From Brachybacterium squillarum M-6-3 (GTDB lineage Bacteria; Actinomycetota; Actinomycetes; Actinomycetales; Dermabacteraceae): a stretch of 64,000 nucleotides of DNA. Below the pieces are notes generated by a model, which saw only the letters and a list, made by a program, of their open reading frames with translations, was not told where the DNA came from and ran no database searches. Both the position numbers and the translations under genes were made by a program. The stretch covers positions 248,001 to 312,000 of the forward strand of contig NZ_AGBX01000007.1 in the NCBI RefSeq assembly GCF_000225825.1, written 5' to 3'. Shown here piece by piece: positions 9,834 through 19,528 of this stretch. Position 1 is the stretch's first letter; each line of letters begins with the position of its first letter.

Positions 9834-10214
9834 TCAGCGCTCGTGCACCGCCGCCAGGTCGCAGACGAAGATCAGGGTCTCGTTCGGGGCGATGACGGGC
9901 GGGGCGCCGCGGCTGCCGTAGGCGAGGTCGGCGGGGATCTCCAGGTGGCGGCGGCCGCCGACCTTCATGCCCTGCACGCCCTGGTCCCAGCCGGAGATGA
10001 CCTGGCCGACGCCGAGCTGGAAGCGCAGCGGCTCGCCGCGGTCCCAGGAGGCGTCGAACTGCTCGCCGGTGGAGTGGGAGACGCCGACGTAGTGCACGTC
10101 GACGACGTCGCCGGCCGCGGCCTCGGGGCCGTCGCCCTCGATGAGGTCCTTCACGACCAGCTCGGTGGGCGCGGGGCCCTCGGGGAACTCGATCTCGGGC
10201 TTGCTGCGGTCCAT
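9834..10214 (-). CDS. FKBP-type peptidyl-prolyl isomerase, cytoplasmic
   Basis: 126 residues, a single FKBP domain: DVVDVHYVGV, FDASWDRGEPLRFQLG, VISGWDQGVQGMKVGGRR and LAYGSRG, which include the aromatic pocket residues. It has no signal peptide, so it acts in the cytoplasm on proline bonds or as a foldase. GAGGAGG lies just before the ATG at 10214. It is followed by priA and preceded by a secreted FKBP; the pair next to pafA is a recurrent actinobacterial arrangement. Confidence 0.93.
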   Translation of the reverse strand: MDRSKPEIEFPEGPAPTELVVKDLIEGDGPEAAAGDVVDVHYVGVSHSTGEQFDASWDRGEPLRFQLGVGQVISGWDQGVQGMKVGGRRHLEIPADLAYGSRGAPPVIAPNETLIFVCDLAAVHER

Positions 10215-10267
10215 GCGTCCTCCTCGGATGCGGTGGGTGGGCGGGACGGGGATGCCGTCCCGCGGGG

Positions 10268-11227
10268 TCAGTCCCGGGTGTGGGCGGCGTCGAGCACGTC
10301 GATGACGAACAGCAGGGTCTGCCCGGCCAGCTCGCTCTCGGACTCGCCCTCCTCGCCGTAGGCCTCGGCCGGGGGTATCACCAGCATCACCTGGCTGCCG
10401 ACGGGCAGGTCCAGCAGGTTCTCGTCCCAGCCGGTGATGACCTGCTGCTGGCCCTGCACGAAGGAGAAGGGGGCGCCGCGCTCCCAGGAGGAGTCGAACT
10501 GCTCCCCCGTCTCCCAGTTCCAGCCGGTGTAGTGCATGGTGAGGTAGTCGCCCTCGCGGGTGGTGTCCTCGCCGTCGCCCTCGATGAGCACCTCGCGCAC
10601 CGTCTCGGTGGGGGCCTCGCCCTCGGGGGTGGAGTCCAGGCTGGGGGCGCCGTCCTCGGCGAGGGTCACGGCCGGGTAGTCGCCGGAGGCCTCCTGCTCC
10701 TCGCCCTCGGCGCGCAGCGGCTCGACCTTGCGCAGGATGTCGGAGACCTGGATCAGGGAGACGGCGGTGCCGGAGGCGTCCTGCTGCCAGCCGGCCATCG
10801 CGAAGCGGGCGCCGACGGCGGCGGTGGTGAGGAAGCCGAAGGCCTGCTCGCCGATCGCGTCGGAGGTGACCTGCACGCCGCCGGCGGGGGCGCCCTGCCA
10901 CCAGGACTGCAGCACCTCGCCACTGGAGGCGTCCACGAACAGGGAGTTCCAGATGATGGTGTCGCCCTCGGCGAGGGCGTCGCCGTCGCCGGGCACGACC
11001 TCCTGCGCCTCGGGGGCGGTGATGGACAGCGGCGCCTCGAACTCGACGGTGGGCTCCGCGTCGAGGTCGGTGCCGAAGGTCACGGAGTCCAGGGCGTTGC
11101 CGCCGCCGTCCGAGGCCCCACCCGCGTCGGAGGCCGCACTGTTCGAGGAGTCATCGCTGCAGGCGGCCAGCCCGAGGGCGGCGGAGGCGGCGATCGCGGT
11201 GGACAGCAGGGTGCGACGACGGATCAC
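10268..11227 (-). CDS. FKBP-type peptidyl-prolyl isomerase lipoprotein
   Basis: 319 residues. The start IRRRTLLSTAIAASAALG followed by LAAC is a signal peptide with a lipobox, and Cys23 would be lipidated. A Ser/Asp/Gly linker follows, then a degenerate FKBP-like segment (about 70-160) and a C-terminal FKBP domain (about 220-319: YLTMHYTGWNWETGEQFDSSW, VITGWDENLLDLPVGS). It should fold proteins on the outer face of the membrane. The GTG at 11227, preceded by GAAAGG, is the start. Confidence 0.9.
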   Translation of the reverse strand: MIRRRTLLSTAIAASAALGLAACSDDSSNSAASDAGGASDGGGNALDSVTFGTDLDAEPTVEFEAPLSITAPEAQEVVPGDGDALAEGDTIIWNSLFVDASSGEVLQSWWQGAPAGGVQVTSDAIGEQAFGFLTTAAVGARFAMAGWQQDASGTAVSLIQVSDILRKVEPLRAEGEEQEASGDYPAVTLAEDGAPSLDSTPEGEAPTETVREVLIEGDGEDTTREGDYLTMHYTGWNWETGEQFDSSWERGAPFSFVQGQQQVITGWDENLLDLPVGSQVMLVIPPAEAYGEEGESESELAGQTLLFVIDVLDAAHTRD

Positions 11228-11337
11228 GAGGGACCTTTCGGGACGGGGTGCGCCGACGGTCGGGCCGGGGCGGTCACCAGGGTACGGGGCGCGGCCGGGA
11301 GTCCTCCCAGCCGACACGGAGCGGCCGCGGGCGGGTC

Positions 11338-12738
11338 TCAGGCGGGAGGCGGGGCGGCGGGCTCCCCGGCCTCGCGGATCTGCGCGAGCAGGGCGTCGAC
11401 CTCGGCGGACTCGGTGGCGAAGGGGTCCATGACCTGCACGGGCATCGCCCCGGGGCGGCCCAGGCGCATCGTGGTCCAGTCCACCACGTGATCCACGCCG
11501 TGCTCCTGGGCGGCGGTGACGACGGCGCCGCGGAGGTGGGCGCGGGTCGTGGCGGGGGCCACGGTGCGGGCGTGCTCGATGCGCTCGGCGGTGACCTCGC
11601 GGGGGGCGAGGCCGCGCCTCTGCAGGGCGCGGAACACCGACTGGGTCTCGTCGATGTCGTGGTAGGCGAGGTCGAGTCGCTCGATCGCAGGGTCCCCGAG
11701 GGTGATGCCGCGGCGCCCGGCGACCTGGCCGAGCAGGCGCTCCTTGATGGCCCAGTCGAGGTGGGTCGCGGCCCAGGAGCGGTCGCCGGTGCGCACGGCG
11801 TCCAGCGCCCGCTGCCAGTCCTGGAGGGCGGCCAGCTCGGCGGGGCCCTCGGCGACGGTGGCGGCGAGGTCCAGCCAGCGCTGCTGGACCTCCAGGGCGG
11901 TGGTGGTGCCGCCGGCCTCGAGCGGCAGCGGGGCCATGCCCGTGAGGTCCCGGGCGACGGTGCGGATCGCGGCGATGTCGTCGGCCAGGGCCAGGTCCGG
12001 CAGGGTGCGGCCGGACTCGATGAGGCGCAGCACCAGGTCGGTGGTGGCGAAGCGGAGGTGGGTGGAGACCTCGCTCATGGTGGAGTCGCCGACGATGACG
12101 TGCAGGCGGCGGAAGCGGGAGGGGTCGCCGTGGGGCTCGTCGCGGGTGTTGATGATGGGGCGGGTGCGGGTGGTGGCCGAGGAGACCGCCTCCCACATGT
12201 GGTCGCTGCGGCGGGAGAAGACGAACCGGCCGGCGTCCCCGCCGCCGGTGTCGTCATCGCGCACCACGCCGCCGGCGCCGGTGACGATCTGCCGGGTGAC
12301 CAGGAAGGGCAGCAGGAAGCGCGGCAGGCGGGTGAACTCGCCGCGGCGGTCCACCAGGTAGTTCTCGTGGGAGCCGAAGGCATTGCCGGCGGAGTCGACG
12401 TTGTTCTTCAGCAGGTGGATGCGGGCGTCCTGGCCCTCGGCGGCGAGGCGCTCGTTGGCCTGCGTCACCAGGTCCCCGAGGACGCGCTCCCCGGCGAGGT
12501 CCTGGGCGACCAGCTCCCACCAGTCGTCGCACTCGGCGGTGGCGTACTCGGGGTGAGAGCCGACGTCGAGGTAGAGCCGGGCGGCGTTGCGCAGGAAGAC
12601 GTTGGAGGAGCGGCCCATCGCCACGACGGGCCGGAACAGCTCGCGGGCGGCGGCCTCCGGCTCCAGGGCGCGGCTGCCGTCGGCGCGCACGCACACCAGG
12701 CCGAACTCGGTCTCCAGACCTCCCACGCGGCGCTTCAT
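11338..12738 (-). CDS. pafA: Pup--protein ligase
   Basis: PafA uses ATP to join the C-terminal glutamate of Pup to lysines of target proteins. The 466-residue protein has the family start RRVGGLETEFGLV (ATP and magnesium glutamates), LYLDVGSHPEYATAECDD with the catalytic Asp, KNNVDSAGNAFGSHENYL, and NTRDEPHGDP. Its ATG lies 4 bases after the pup stop. In most actinobacteria prcB and prcA lie between pup and pafA; here nothing does. Confidence 0.97.
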   Translation of the reverse strand: MKRRVGGLETEFGLVCVRADGSRALEPEAAARELFRPVVAMGRSSNVFLRNAARLYLDVGSHPEYATAECDDWWELVAQDLAGERVLGDLVTQANERLAAEGQDARIHLLKNNVDSAGNAFGSHENYLVDRRGEFTRLPRFLLPFLVTRQIVTGAGGVVRDDDTGGGDAGRFVFSRRSDHMWEAVSSATTRTRPIINTRDEPHGDPSRFRRLHVIVGDSTMSEVSTHLRFATTDLVLRLIESGRTLPDLALADDIAAIRTVARDLTGMAPLPLEAGGTTTALEVQQRWLDLAATVAEGPAELAALQDWQRALDAVRTGDRSWAATHLDWAIKERLLGQVAGRRGITLGDPAIERLDLAYHDIDETQSVFRALQRRGLAPREVTAERIEHARTVAPATTRAHLRGAVVTAAQEHGVDHVVDWTTMRLGRPGAMPVQVMDPFATESAEVDALLAQIREAGEPAAPPPA

Positions 12739-12742
12739 CGGC

Positions 12743-12931
12743 TCACTCGCCGCCCTTCTGGACGAAGGAGCGCACGAAGGTCTCGGCGTTGGACTCGAGG
12801 ACCTCGTCGATCTCGTCGAGGATGTCGCCGGCGCCCTGGGCGGAGGCGAAGGTCTGGCCGCCGGTGGTGGTCTCGGGGCCGGTCTGCTCCGGCTCCTCGC
12901 CGCCGGGGGCGTTGAGGGACTGCTGGCTCAT
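12743..12931 (-). CDS. pup: Prokaryotic ubiquitin-like protein
   Basis: 62 residues, disordered at the N-terminus, then the ARC-binding helix region DILDEIDEVLESNAETFVRS and the invariant QKGGE end. The terminal residue is Glu, so the protein is ready for ligation by PafA; forms ending in Gln must first be deamidated by Dop. ATG at 12931 overlaps the dop stop (ATGA). Confidence 0.97.
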   Translation of the reverse strand: MSQQSLNAPGGEEPEQTGPETTTGGQTFASAQGAGDILDEIDEVLESNAETFVRSFVQKGGE

Positions 12932-14652
12932 GGGGTGTCCTCCTGGACTCCGGGGGCGGGGCGAGAGGTGTCGGGCGCGGGGCCGTCCTGATCGACGGCG
13001 CGGCCGAGGGCCTCCACCAGGGTGTCGAGCTCGGCGGCGGGGTCCACGCCGTGGGCGGCGCACCAGGCGGCGGAGCCGAGGGTGGGGTCGGCCAGTCGCA
13101 GGCGGTGCCCCGTGGTGGGGCCGGCCAGGGTGATGGTGTCCCAGCCGGCGGCGGGCACCGCGGGGCCGTGGGCGGCGATGAGCCTGCCGCGCAGGTGGGC
13201 GCGGGTGCTCGCGGGCGGGGTGGTGACGGCCGCCTCGACCTCCCCGGCCTCGACCAGGGCGGGCACGGCGCCGCTCGCGCGGAGCTTGCCGAACAGGCCG
13301 TGGCCGGGGCGGAGGTCGGAGAACTGCAGGTCGATGGCCTGCAGCCGGGGGTCGTCCCAGCCCAGGCCGTGGCGGTCGCGGTAGCGCTGCAGCAGGTGCA
13401 GCTTCGCCACCCATTCCACACGGTCGGCGGCGCGCATCGGGTCGTCCTCGAGCAGGTCCAGCAGCTCCGCCCAGCTGTCGAGCACGCGGGCGGTCTCCTC
13501 GTCGTCCGTGTCCGCCAGGGGCCGGATCGCGGCGAGGACCTCCCGCTGGATCTGCACGGCGGTCAGCGCGCGGCCGTCGCGCAGGGGCACGGTCGCCCGC
13601 AGACTCGGGTCGTGGCTGAGGGTGCGGGCGGCGGCGACGGGGTCCACGAGCGCGAGGTCCCCCAGCAGGCCCTCGCCGCGGCGGTGGGCCACCTCCAGCG
13701 CGCCGAGCAGCAGCGAAGTGGTGCCGAGCTTGAGGAAGGTGGACTCCTCCAGCAGGTTCGCGTCGCCCACGATCACGTGCAGGCGGCGGAAGCGGCGCGC
13801 ATCGGCGTGGGGCTCGTCGCGGGTGTTGACCAGGGGCCGGTTCAGGGTGGTCTCCAGACCCACCTCGGCCTCGAGGAAGTCGGCACGGGAGGAGAGCTGG
13901 AAGCCGGGCTCCTGGCCGCGCGTGCCGAGGCCGACGCGGCCGGCGCCGACCAGCACGGGGCGACTGGCGAAGAACGGCAGCAGCGCCGCGACCAGGTCCT
14001 CGAAGGGGACGTCGCGGTCCACCAGGTAGTTCTCGTGGGTGCCGTAGGAGGCGCCCTTGCCGTCGGTGTTGTTCTTGTACAGCGCCACCGCGGGCACGCC
14101 CTCGGCGGCCTCGAGGATCGCCATCGCCCGCTGAGCGATGAGCTCCCCGGCGCGGTCGACGACCACGGCCTCGCGGGCGCGCATCACCTCGGGGGCGGAG
14201 TACTCGGGGTGGGCGTGGTCCACGTACCAGCGGGCGCCGTTGCGCAGCACCGCGTTGCCGATGGAGCGGCGGGTCGCCCAGGCCAGCACGGTCGCGTCGT
14301 CGCCCTCGGGCGGCGTCTCGGGGCCCAGCAGCGGCTGGTCGAGGTCGACGCTGGGCAGGTGCGCGTCGTGGGTCTCGTCGGTGAGCTGGGTGGGGTGGGC
14401 GGCGGCGCGCTGGATCTCGAAGCCGCGCGCGTCCCGCAGCGGTGACTCGTCGCCGTAGTCCCAGCGCACGCGGCGGCCCCGTTCCCCCTCGGCGGGGTCC
14501 AGCAGCGCGTAGGCACCCACCACCAGGTGGGACAGCGCGATGGCGCTGCCGGCGGTGGTGGCGGCGCGGTCGGCGAGGTCGGCGTGCAGCACCCCGAACT
14601 CGGTCTCGATGCCCATCGCCCGCGCGGTGGTGATCCCCCGGCCGGCGCTCAT
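12928..14652 (-). CDS. dop: Depupylase / Pup deamidase
   Basis: Dop removes Pup from substrates, and deamidates PupQ where present. The 574-residue protein has [11 protein letters not shown] (nucleotide-binding glutamates), [15 protein letters not shown] with the catalytic Asp and the extra loop that distinguishes Dop from Paf[19 protein letters not shown], and [13 protein letters not shown] at 14652 overlaps the stop of the ATPase gene (ATGA). Because this Pup already ends in Glu, only the depupylase activity should matter. Confidence 0.96.
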   Translation of the reverse strand: MSAGRGITTARAMGIETEFGVLHADLADRAATTAGSAIALSHLVVGAYALLDPAEGERGRRVRWDYGDESPLRDARGFEIQRAAAHPTQLTDETHDAHLPSVDLDQPLLGPETPPEGDDATVLAWATRRSIGNAVLRNGARWYVDHAHPEYSAPEVMRAREAVVVDRAGELIAQRAMAILEAAEGVPAVALYKNNTDGKGASYGTHENYLVDRDVPFEDLVAALLPFFASRPVLVGAGRVGLGTRGQEPGFQLSSRADFLEAEVGLETTLNRPLVNTRDEPHADARRFRRLHVIVGDANLLEESTFLKLGTTSLLLGALEVAHRRGEGLLGDLALVDPVAAARTLSHDPSLRATVPLRDGRALTAVQIQREVLAAIRPLADTDDEETARVLDSWAELLDLLEDDPMRAADRVEWVAKLHLLQRYRDRHGLGWDDPRLQAIDLQFSDLRPGHGLFGKLRASGAVPALVEAGEVEAAVTTPPASTRAHLRGRLIAAHGPAVPAAGWDTITLAGPTTGHRLRLADPTLGSAAWCAAHGVDPAAELDTLVEALGRAVDQDGPAPDTSRPAPGVQEDTP

Positions 14653-16199
14653 CGGGACTGCTCCGCGGCCAGGCCCAGCAGCGGCACCACGGACTCGATG
14701 CGGCGGCCGCGGCGTCCGGAGATGCGGGCCCACTCCTCGGGGTGCGCCGCGGAGGGCAGGTCCTCGTTCTCGGCGAACTCGGCGGAGATCGCGTCGTCCA
14801 GGTGGGCGGCGGTGACGCCGACCTCCCCGGTGGCCAACTGCTCCTTGACGGCGTTCTTCTTGGCGCGGTCCACGATGTTGCGCAGGGTCGCACCGGAGAC
14901 GAAGTCGCGGAAGTGGAGGGTCTCGGCGCTGCCGTCGGAGAACTCGATCCGCACGAAGGCGCTGGAGGCGGCGGTGTCGTAGATCCGGGCGACGGCCCGG
15001 TCCAGCAGCGCCTCCCGGTCCCCGCGCAGCGGCACCTGCGCATCGAGGTACAGACCCAGGATCTCGCGACCGGCGGCCTCGTCGGGGCGCTGCACCCGGA
15101 TCTTCACGTCCAGCCGGCCCGGGCGGAGGATCGCCGGGTCGATCATGTCCTCACGGTTGGAGGCGCCGATGACGATGACGTTGTCCAGGCCCTCGACGCC
15201 GTCGATCTCGGCCAGCAGCTGCGGCACGATCGTGGTCTCCACGTCGCTGGACAGGCCCGTGCCGCGGGTGCGGAACAGCGCCTCCATCTCGTCGAAGAAG
15301 ATCACCACCGGGTGGTTCGCGCTGGCCTTCTCCCGGGCCCGCTCGAAGACCAGGCGGATGCCGCGCTCGGACTCGCCGACGTACTTGTTCAGCAACTCCG
15401 GGCCCTTGACGTTGAGGAAGGCCGAGTGCTCGAGGGCCTCGGCGACGCCGACACCGCGCACCTGCGCCGAACGCAGCACCAGCTCGTGGGCGACGGCCTG
15501 CGCGATCATCGTCTTGCCGCAGCCCGGCGGGCCGTACAGCAGCACGCCCTTGGGCGGACGCAGCCCGTAGGTGCGGTAGAGGTCCTGCTGCAGGAACGGC
15601 AGCTCCACGGCGTCGCGGATGGTCTCGATCTGGGTGGAGAGCCCGCCGATGCGGTCGAAGGAGGTGTCGGGCACCTGCTCGAGCACCAGGTCGGTGATCT
15701 CGGCGCGGTCGATCCGCTCCCGCACCAGCTGGGCGCGCAGGTCCACCAGCACGCTGTCGCCGGGGTGCAGGGGCTCCTCGGTCAGGGTGCCGGCGCGGCG
15801 CAGCACCCGGATGTCGTCGGGGGCGACGGCCACCAGCACGCGGGAATCCGGCAGCGCCTCGACCACGGAGACGACGTTGCCGGCGTCGGTGCCCGGGACC
15901 ACCTCGACCACGGCCAGACCCTCGTTCAGCCGCAGCTCGGTGCCCGGGGTCAGGGCGTCCAGGTCGATCTGGGCGGCGGTCGCCACCCGCAGGCGGCGGC
16001 CCTGATGCAGCACGTCCACGGTGGTGCCCTCGGCGCGGCGCAGGAAGGTCGCGTAGGTGTTGGGCGGGTCGCCGATGCGCTCCAGGTCGGCCTTGAGGTC
16101 GACGATCTGGGAGCGGGCGGTGCGCAGCGCGGCCGTGAGCCGGTCGTTCTGGGCGGTCGCCCGCTCGAGCTCGGTGGTCATCTCGGCGTAGGTCTTCAT
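14649..16199 (-). CDS. arc: Proteasome-associated-type AAA ATPase ARC/Mpa, without proteasome-docking tail
   Basis: 516 residues: an N-terminal coiled coil that binds Pup (about 1-45), two OB folds (about 50-160), Walker A GPPGCGKT (223-230), Walker [10 protein letters not shown] (298-306) and an arginine-finger region. Family members that feed the 20S proteasome end in a tail such as QYL that opens its gate. This one ends [10 protein letters not shown]. Together with the absence of prcBA this suggests it works as an unfoldase alone. AGGAGGA precedes the ATG. trmI lies 46 bases upstream. Confidence 0.95.
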   Translation of the reverse strand: MKTYAEMTTELERATAQNDRLTAALRTARSQIVDLKADLERIGDPPNTYATFLRRAEGTTVDVLHQGRRLRVATAAQIDLDALTPGTELRLNEGLAVVEVVPGTDAGNVVSVVEALPDSRVLVAVAPDDIRVLRRAGTLTEEPLHPGDSVLVDLRAQLVRERIDRAEITDLVLEQVPDTSFDRIGGLSTQIETIRDAVELPFLQQDLYRTYGLRPPKGVLLYGPPGCGKTMIAQAVAHELVLRSAQVRGVGVAEALEHSAFLNVKGPELLNKYVGESERGIRLVFERAREKASANHPVVIFFDEMEALFRTRGTGLSSDVETTIVPQLLAEIDGVEGLDNVIVIGASNREDMIDPAILRPGRLDVKIRVQRPDEAAGREILGLYLDAQVPLRGDREALLDRAVARIYDTAASSAFVRIEFSDGSAETLHFRDFVSGATLRNIVDRAKKNAVKEQLATGEVGVTAAHLDDAISAEFAENEDLPSAAHPEEWARISGRRGRRIESVVPLLGLAAEQSR

Positions 16200-16245
16200 C
16201 GGATGGTCCTCCTCCCGGCGGACGGGGCGGGTCTGCGGACGGATC

Positions 16246-17331
16246 TCAGCGGTCGCGGCCCTGACGGATGTCGCGCAGGGCGCGCTTGATCTTGCGGGGG
16301 GCGACGCCGCGCTCGCCGATGTCCTCGGGGCCCCATTCCTCGACGCCGCCGCCGAAACCCTCGTTGTCGGGGTGGGTCAGCTCCGCCTCGTCCCGGGAGC
16401 CGGGCGCGGGGCGGGTCACGCGGGTCATGGCCGTGGTGCCGTGGGCGGTGCGGCGGGCGGTGAGCAGGAAGCCGGTGTGGGCGTTCATGCGGTGCTCGGG
16501 CCGCACCGCCAGACCCTCGAGGTGCCAGGGCCGCACGAAGGACTCCCAGGCGGAGGGCTCGGTGAACTCGCCGTGGTCGCGAAGCGCCTCGGCGGTGCGG
16601 GAGAGCTGGGTGACGGTGGCGACGTAGGCGAGGAACACGCCGCCGGAGACCAGCACCTCGGCCGCGGCGTCGATGCACTCCCAGGGGGCGAGCATGTCCA
16701 GCACCACGCGGTCCACGGCGGGGCCCTCGGGGGCGAGGGTCGGCGCGACGTCCTGGAAGTCGCCGATGGTGAGGTCCCAGGCGGGGTGCGTGGCGCCGAA
16801 GTAGGTCTCGACGTTCTCGCGGGCCACCTCGGCGAAGTCCTCGCGGCGCTCGATGGAGTGCACGGAGCCCTCGGGGCCGACGGCGCGCAGCAGCGCGGTG
16901 GTGAGACCGCCCGAGCCGACGCCGGCCTCCAGCACGCGGGCGCCGGGGAAGATGTCGCCCCACATCAGGATCTGCGCGGAGTCCTTGGGGTAGATGATCG
17001 CGGCGCCGCGGGGCATGGACAGCATGTAGTCCGAGTACAGGGGGCGCAGCGCCTGGTAGGGGGTGCCGTGGTTGTCGGTCACCGTGGTGCCGTCCTCGGC
17101 GCCGATCAGCTGGTCGTGGCGCAGCACGCCGCGGTGGGTGTGGAACTCGCCGCCGGGCTTCAGGGTGATGGTGTGCAGGCGTCCCTTGGCGTCGGAGAGC
17201 TGCACCTTGTCGCCGAGGTCGAGGGGGCCGCTGCGGTCCAGGCCGCGGCGGGGCGCGCGGGGCGCGGGCCCGTCCCCCTGGCCGGTGCCCCCGGGAGCAG
17301 GGACGACGGGCTCGGAGGGGTTCTGACTCAT
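16246..17331 (-). CDS. trmI: tRNA (adenine-58-N1)-methyltransferase
   Basis: TrmI makes m1A58 in tRNA using SAM. The 361-residue protein has an N-terminal extension rich in Gly/Pro, a beta-rich domain, and the methyltransferase fold with SAM motif [25 protein letters not shown]-like residues follow ([13 protein letters not shown]). It stands directly before arc-dop-pup-pafA, the usual actinobacterial position. I prefer ATG at 17331 because GGGGAG lies just upstream; an ATG 4 codons earlier is possible. Confidence 0.93.
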   Translation of the reverse strand: MSQNPSEPVVPAPGGTGQGDGPAPRAPRRGLDRSGPLDLGDKVQLSDAKGRLHTITLKPGGEFHTHRGVLRHDQLIGAEDGTTVTDNHGTPYQALRPLYSDYMLSMPRGAAIIYPKDSAQILMWGDIFPGARVLEAGVGSGGLTTALLRAVGPEGSVHSIERREDFAEVARENVETYFGATHPAWDLTIGDFQDVAPTLAPEGPAVDRVVLDMLAPWECIDAAAEVLVSGGVFLAYVATVTQLSRTAEALRDHGEFTEPSAWESFVRPWHLEGLAVRPEHRMNAHTGFLLTARRTAHGTTAMTRVTRPAPGSRDEAELTHPDNEGFGGGVEEWGPEDIGERGVAPRKIKRALRDIRQGRDR

Positions 17332-17375
17332 GCTCCCCAGCATAGGCGCGACGCCCCGCCCGGCGGGGTGCCCGT

Positions 17376-18488
17376 TCAGCGTCCGCGCAGGTGCTGCTGC
17401 ACTCGGGCGGTGTTGATCACACCGAGCGCGCTGCCGTCGTCCTCCCGCACCAGGTAGAAGGGCGCGGGCGCATCGAGCATGACGGAGACCAGGGCGTCGC
17501 CCCGCAGGTCCGCTCGCAGCGGCACCAGGGGGCCGAGGGCGGTGGAGACGGCGGCGAGCGGGGTGCTCCCCCGCGCCTGGGCGGGGACGGCGGCGAGGGC
17601 GCCGGCGTCCGGGAGCATCACCTGGGGGTGCGCCCCGGGAGCGGTGGGCGCGGCGACGACGAGCACCTGGCCGGGGCCCGCGGGCATCCGGTCCAGCGCG
17701 GCGACGGGCTGCTCGGCGGGCAGCAACGGCAGCCGCTGGGCGAGGCCGCGCGCGTCCAGCACCTCCACCCGGTCCTGCACCTGGGCTCCCTGCAGGGCGC
17801 GGGTGGCGCCCTGCCAGAGCAGGCTGGCGATGAGCACGGCCCACAGCACCGTCAGCAGGGTGCCGGTGCCGAGCTCGGATCCGGCCAGCCGCCACAGAGG
17901 CACCACCAGCACCAGCACGGCGATGCCGCGACCGATCCAGGCGGTGATGCGGGTGCCGCGGGTGCGGGAGGACAGCACAGCGCCGAGCACCGATTCCAGC
18001 GCCCGGCCGCCGTCCATCGGCAGCCCGGGCAGCAGGTTGAACACGGCCAGCGCGAGATTCAGGTACCCGATCAGCGAGAGCACCAGGCTGCCGGCGCCAC
18101 CGTCGGGGATCAGCGCGGCGGCCCCGGCGGCCGATCCGGCCAGCAGCAGGTTCGAGGCGGGACCGGCCAGGGAGATGAGGGTGGAGCCGGCGGCACCGAT
18201 GCCCTCCCCGCGGTACTGGGTGTGCCCGCCCCACAGGGTGAGCGCGATGTGGTCGACCGTCCCGCCGAAGGCCCGGGCCACCAGCGCGTGAGCCATCTCG
18301 TGCACCAGCACGGAGGCGATCATCGCCACGCCCACGGCGACCGCGAGGACGATGGCGGTGCCCGCCCCGAGCCCGGCGCGCATCAGGGTGGGCTGGACGA
18401 TCACGGCGAGCACCACCACGGCCAGCAGCGTGCCGGTGGACAAGCGGATCGGCGGCAGGGAGCCCAGACGCAGGATGGGCTGGCTCAT
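17376..18488 (-). CDS. Site-2 protease family (M50) membrane metalloprotease
   Basis: 370 residues. HEMAH (63-67) in a membrane helix and NLLPGLPMDGGR (151-162) supply the two histidines and the aspartate that hold zinc. About six membrane spans occupy residues 15-220, followed by a cytoplasmic region resembling a degenerate CBS pair and ending in GVINTARVQQHL. Proteins of this kind cut within membrane helices, often of anti-sigma factors; the substrate is not evident. A homologue upstream of trmI-arc is common in actinobacteria. Confidence 0.88.
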   Translation of the reverse strand: MSQPILRLGSLPPIRLSTGTLLAVVVLAVIVQPTLMRAGLGAGTAIVLAVAVGVAMIASVLVHEMAHALVARAFGGTVDHIALTLWGGHTQYRGEGIGAAGSTLISLAGPASNLLLAGSAAGAAALIPDGGAGSLVLSLIGYLNLALAVFNLLPGLPMDGGRALESVLGAVLSSRTRGTRITAWIGRGIAVLVLVVPLWRLAGSELGTGTLLTVLWAVLIASLLWQGATRALQGAQVQDRVEVLDARGLAQRLPLLPAEQPVAALDRMPAGPGQVLVVAAPTAPGAHPQVMLPDAGALAAVPAQARGSTPLAAVSTALGPLVPLRADLRGDALVSVMLDAPAPFYLVREDDGSALGVINTARVQQHLRGR

Positions 18489-18670
18489 GGGATGGTGGTC
18501 TCCGGGAGTTCGAGGGGCGGCGGGCGCGCGCCCGACGGGGGCGAGGATAGCGAGGTCCCCTGCCCCTCGGCTGGGTGCCGGGGCGGGCCGGCGGGTAGGA
18601 GCAGAGCGGGACGTCCGTGCCCGGCGGGGGGTGGTCCCCGGGGGCGCCCCGCGGGAGGTGGTCGGCGACC

Positions 18671-18676
18671 TATGAT
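18671..18676 (+). promoter_or_regulatory. -10 box of PAC2 gene, leaderless
   Basis: TATGAT, a near-perfect -10 hexamer, ends six bases before the ATG at 18683, so transcription should begin at or next to the A of the start codon. Confidence 0.65.
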
Positions 18677-18682
18677 GGCCGG

Positions 18683-19489
18683 ATGAGTCGCATCGCCATC
18701 ACCGCGTTCGGCGGCTGGAACGACGCGGGCGAGGCCGCCACCAGCGTCATCGAGCACCTGCTCGAGGTCTGGCCCTCGCGCCCCGCCGGCGCGGTCGACG
18801 CCGAGGAGTTCATCGACTTCCAGGTGAACCGCCCCGAGATCCGCACCACCGAGGACGCCCGGCGGGTGATCGACTGGCCGGACACGGAGCTGCACATCGT
18901 CGAGCCACCCCGCGGCCCCGAGATCGTCACCGTGATGGGCCCGGAGCCGTCCCTGCACTGGAAGCGCTTCTGCGACGAGGTGCTCGAGCAGCTGCAGGTG
19001 CTGGACGTCAGCGCCGTGATCTCGCTCGGCGCCCTGCTGGCCGACGCCCCGCACTCGCGCCCGTTGCCGGTCTCCGCGCACGTCGAGCCGGGGGCGGCCG
19101 AGCAGGTGCGGGACCAGGCCCTGTACGAGGGCCCCATCGGGGTGCCGACGATCCTGGCGCGCCGCACCACCAGCGCCGGACTGCGCACCACCAGCGTGTG
19201 GGTGCAGGTGCCGCACTACGTCGCCCAGAACCCCTCCCCCAAGGCCACCCTGGCGCTGCTGCGCGAGGTGCAGGACGCGATCACCGCGCCGATCCCGCTG
19301 CAGGAACTGGTCGAGGACGCCGAGGCCTGGGAGCGCGGCGTGGACGACCTGGCCCGCACCGACGAGGACGTCGCCGACTACGTGCGTCGTCTGGAGAGGG
19401 CGCAGGACGCCGCGGACCTCCCCGAGGCCAGCGGGGACGCGATCGCCCGCGAGTTCGAGAAGTTCCTGCGCCGCCGCGACGACGACTGA
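18683..19489 (+). CDS. PAC2 family protein
   Basis: 268 residues with the PAC2 fold features: ITAFGGWNDAGEAATSVIEHL at the start, FQVNRPEI, and VISLGALLADAPHSRP. PAC2 relates to eukaryotic proteasome-assembly chaperones, but bacterial members have no proven role and occur without proteasomes, as perhaps here. It diverges from the M50 protease gene and converges with mshC. The C-terminus is charged and helical. No ribosome binding site precedes the ATG, consistent with a leaderless message. Confidence 0.85.
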   Translation: MSRIAITAFGGWNDAGEAATSVIEHLLEVWPSRPAGAVDAEEFIDFQVNRPEIRTTEDARRVIDWPDTELHIVEPPRGPEIVTVMGPEPSLHWKRFCDEVLEQLQVLDVSAVISLGALLADAPHSRPLPVSAHVEPGAAEQVRDQALYEGPIGVPTILARRTTSAGLRTTSVWVQVPHYVAQNPSPKATLALLREVQDAITAPIPLQELVEDAEAWERGVDDLARTDEDVADYVRRLERAQDAADLPEASGDAIAREFEKFLRRRDDD

Positions 19490-19528
19490 GCCGGCGGCCG
19501 CGCGGGGCGGGAGCTCAGGCGCGCAGGG

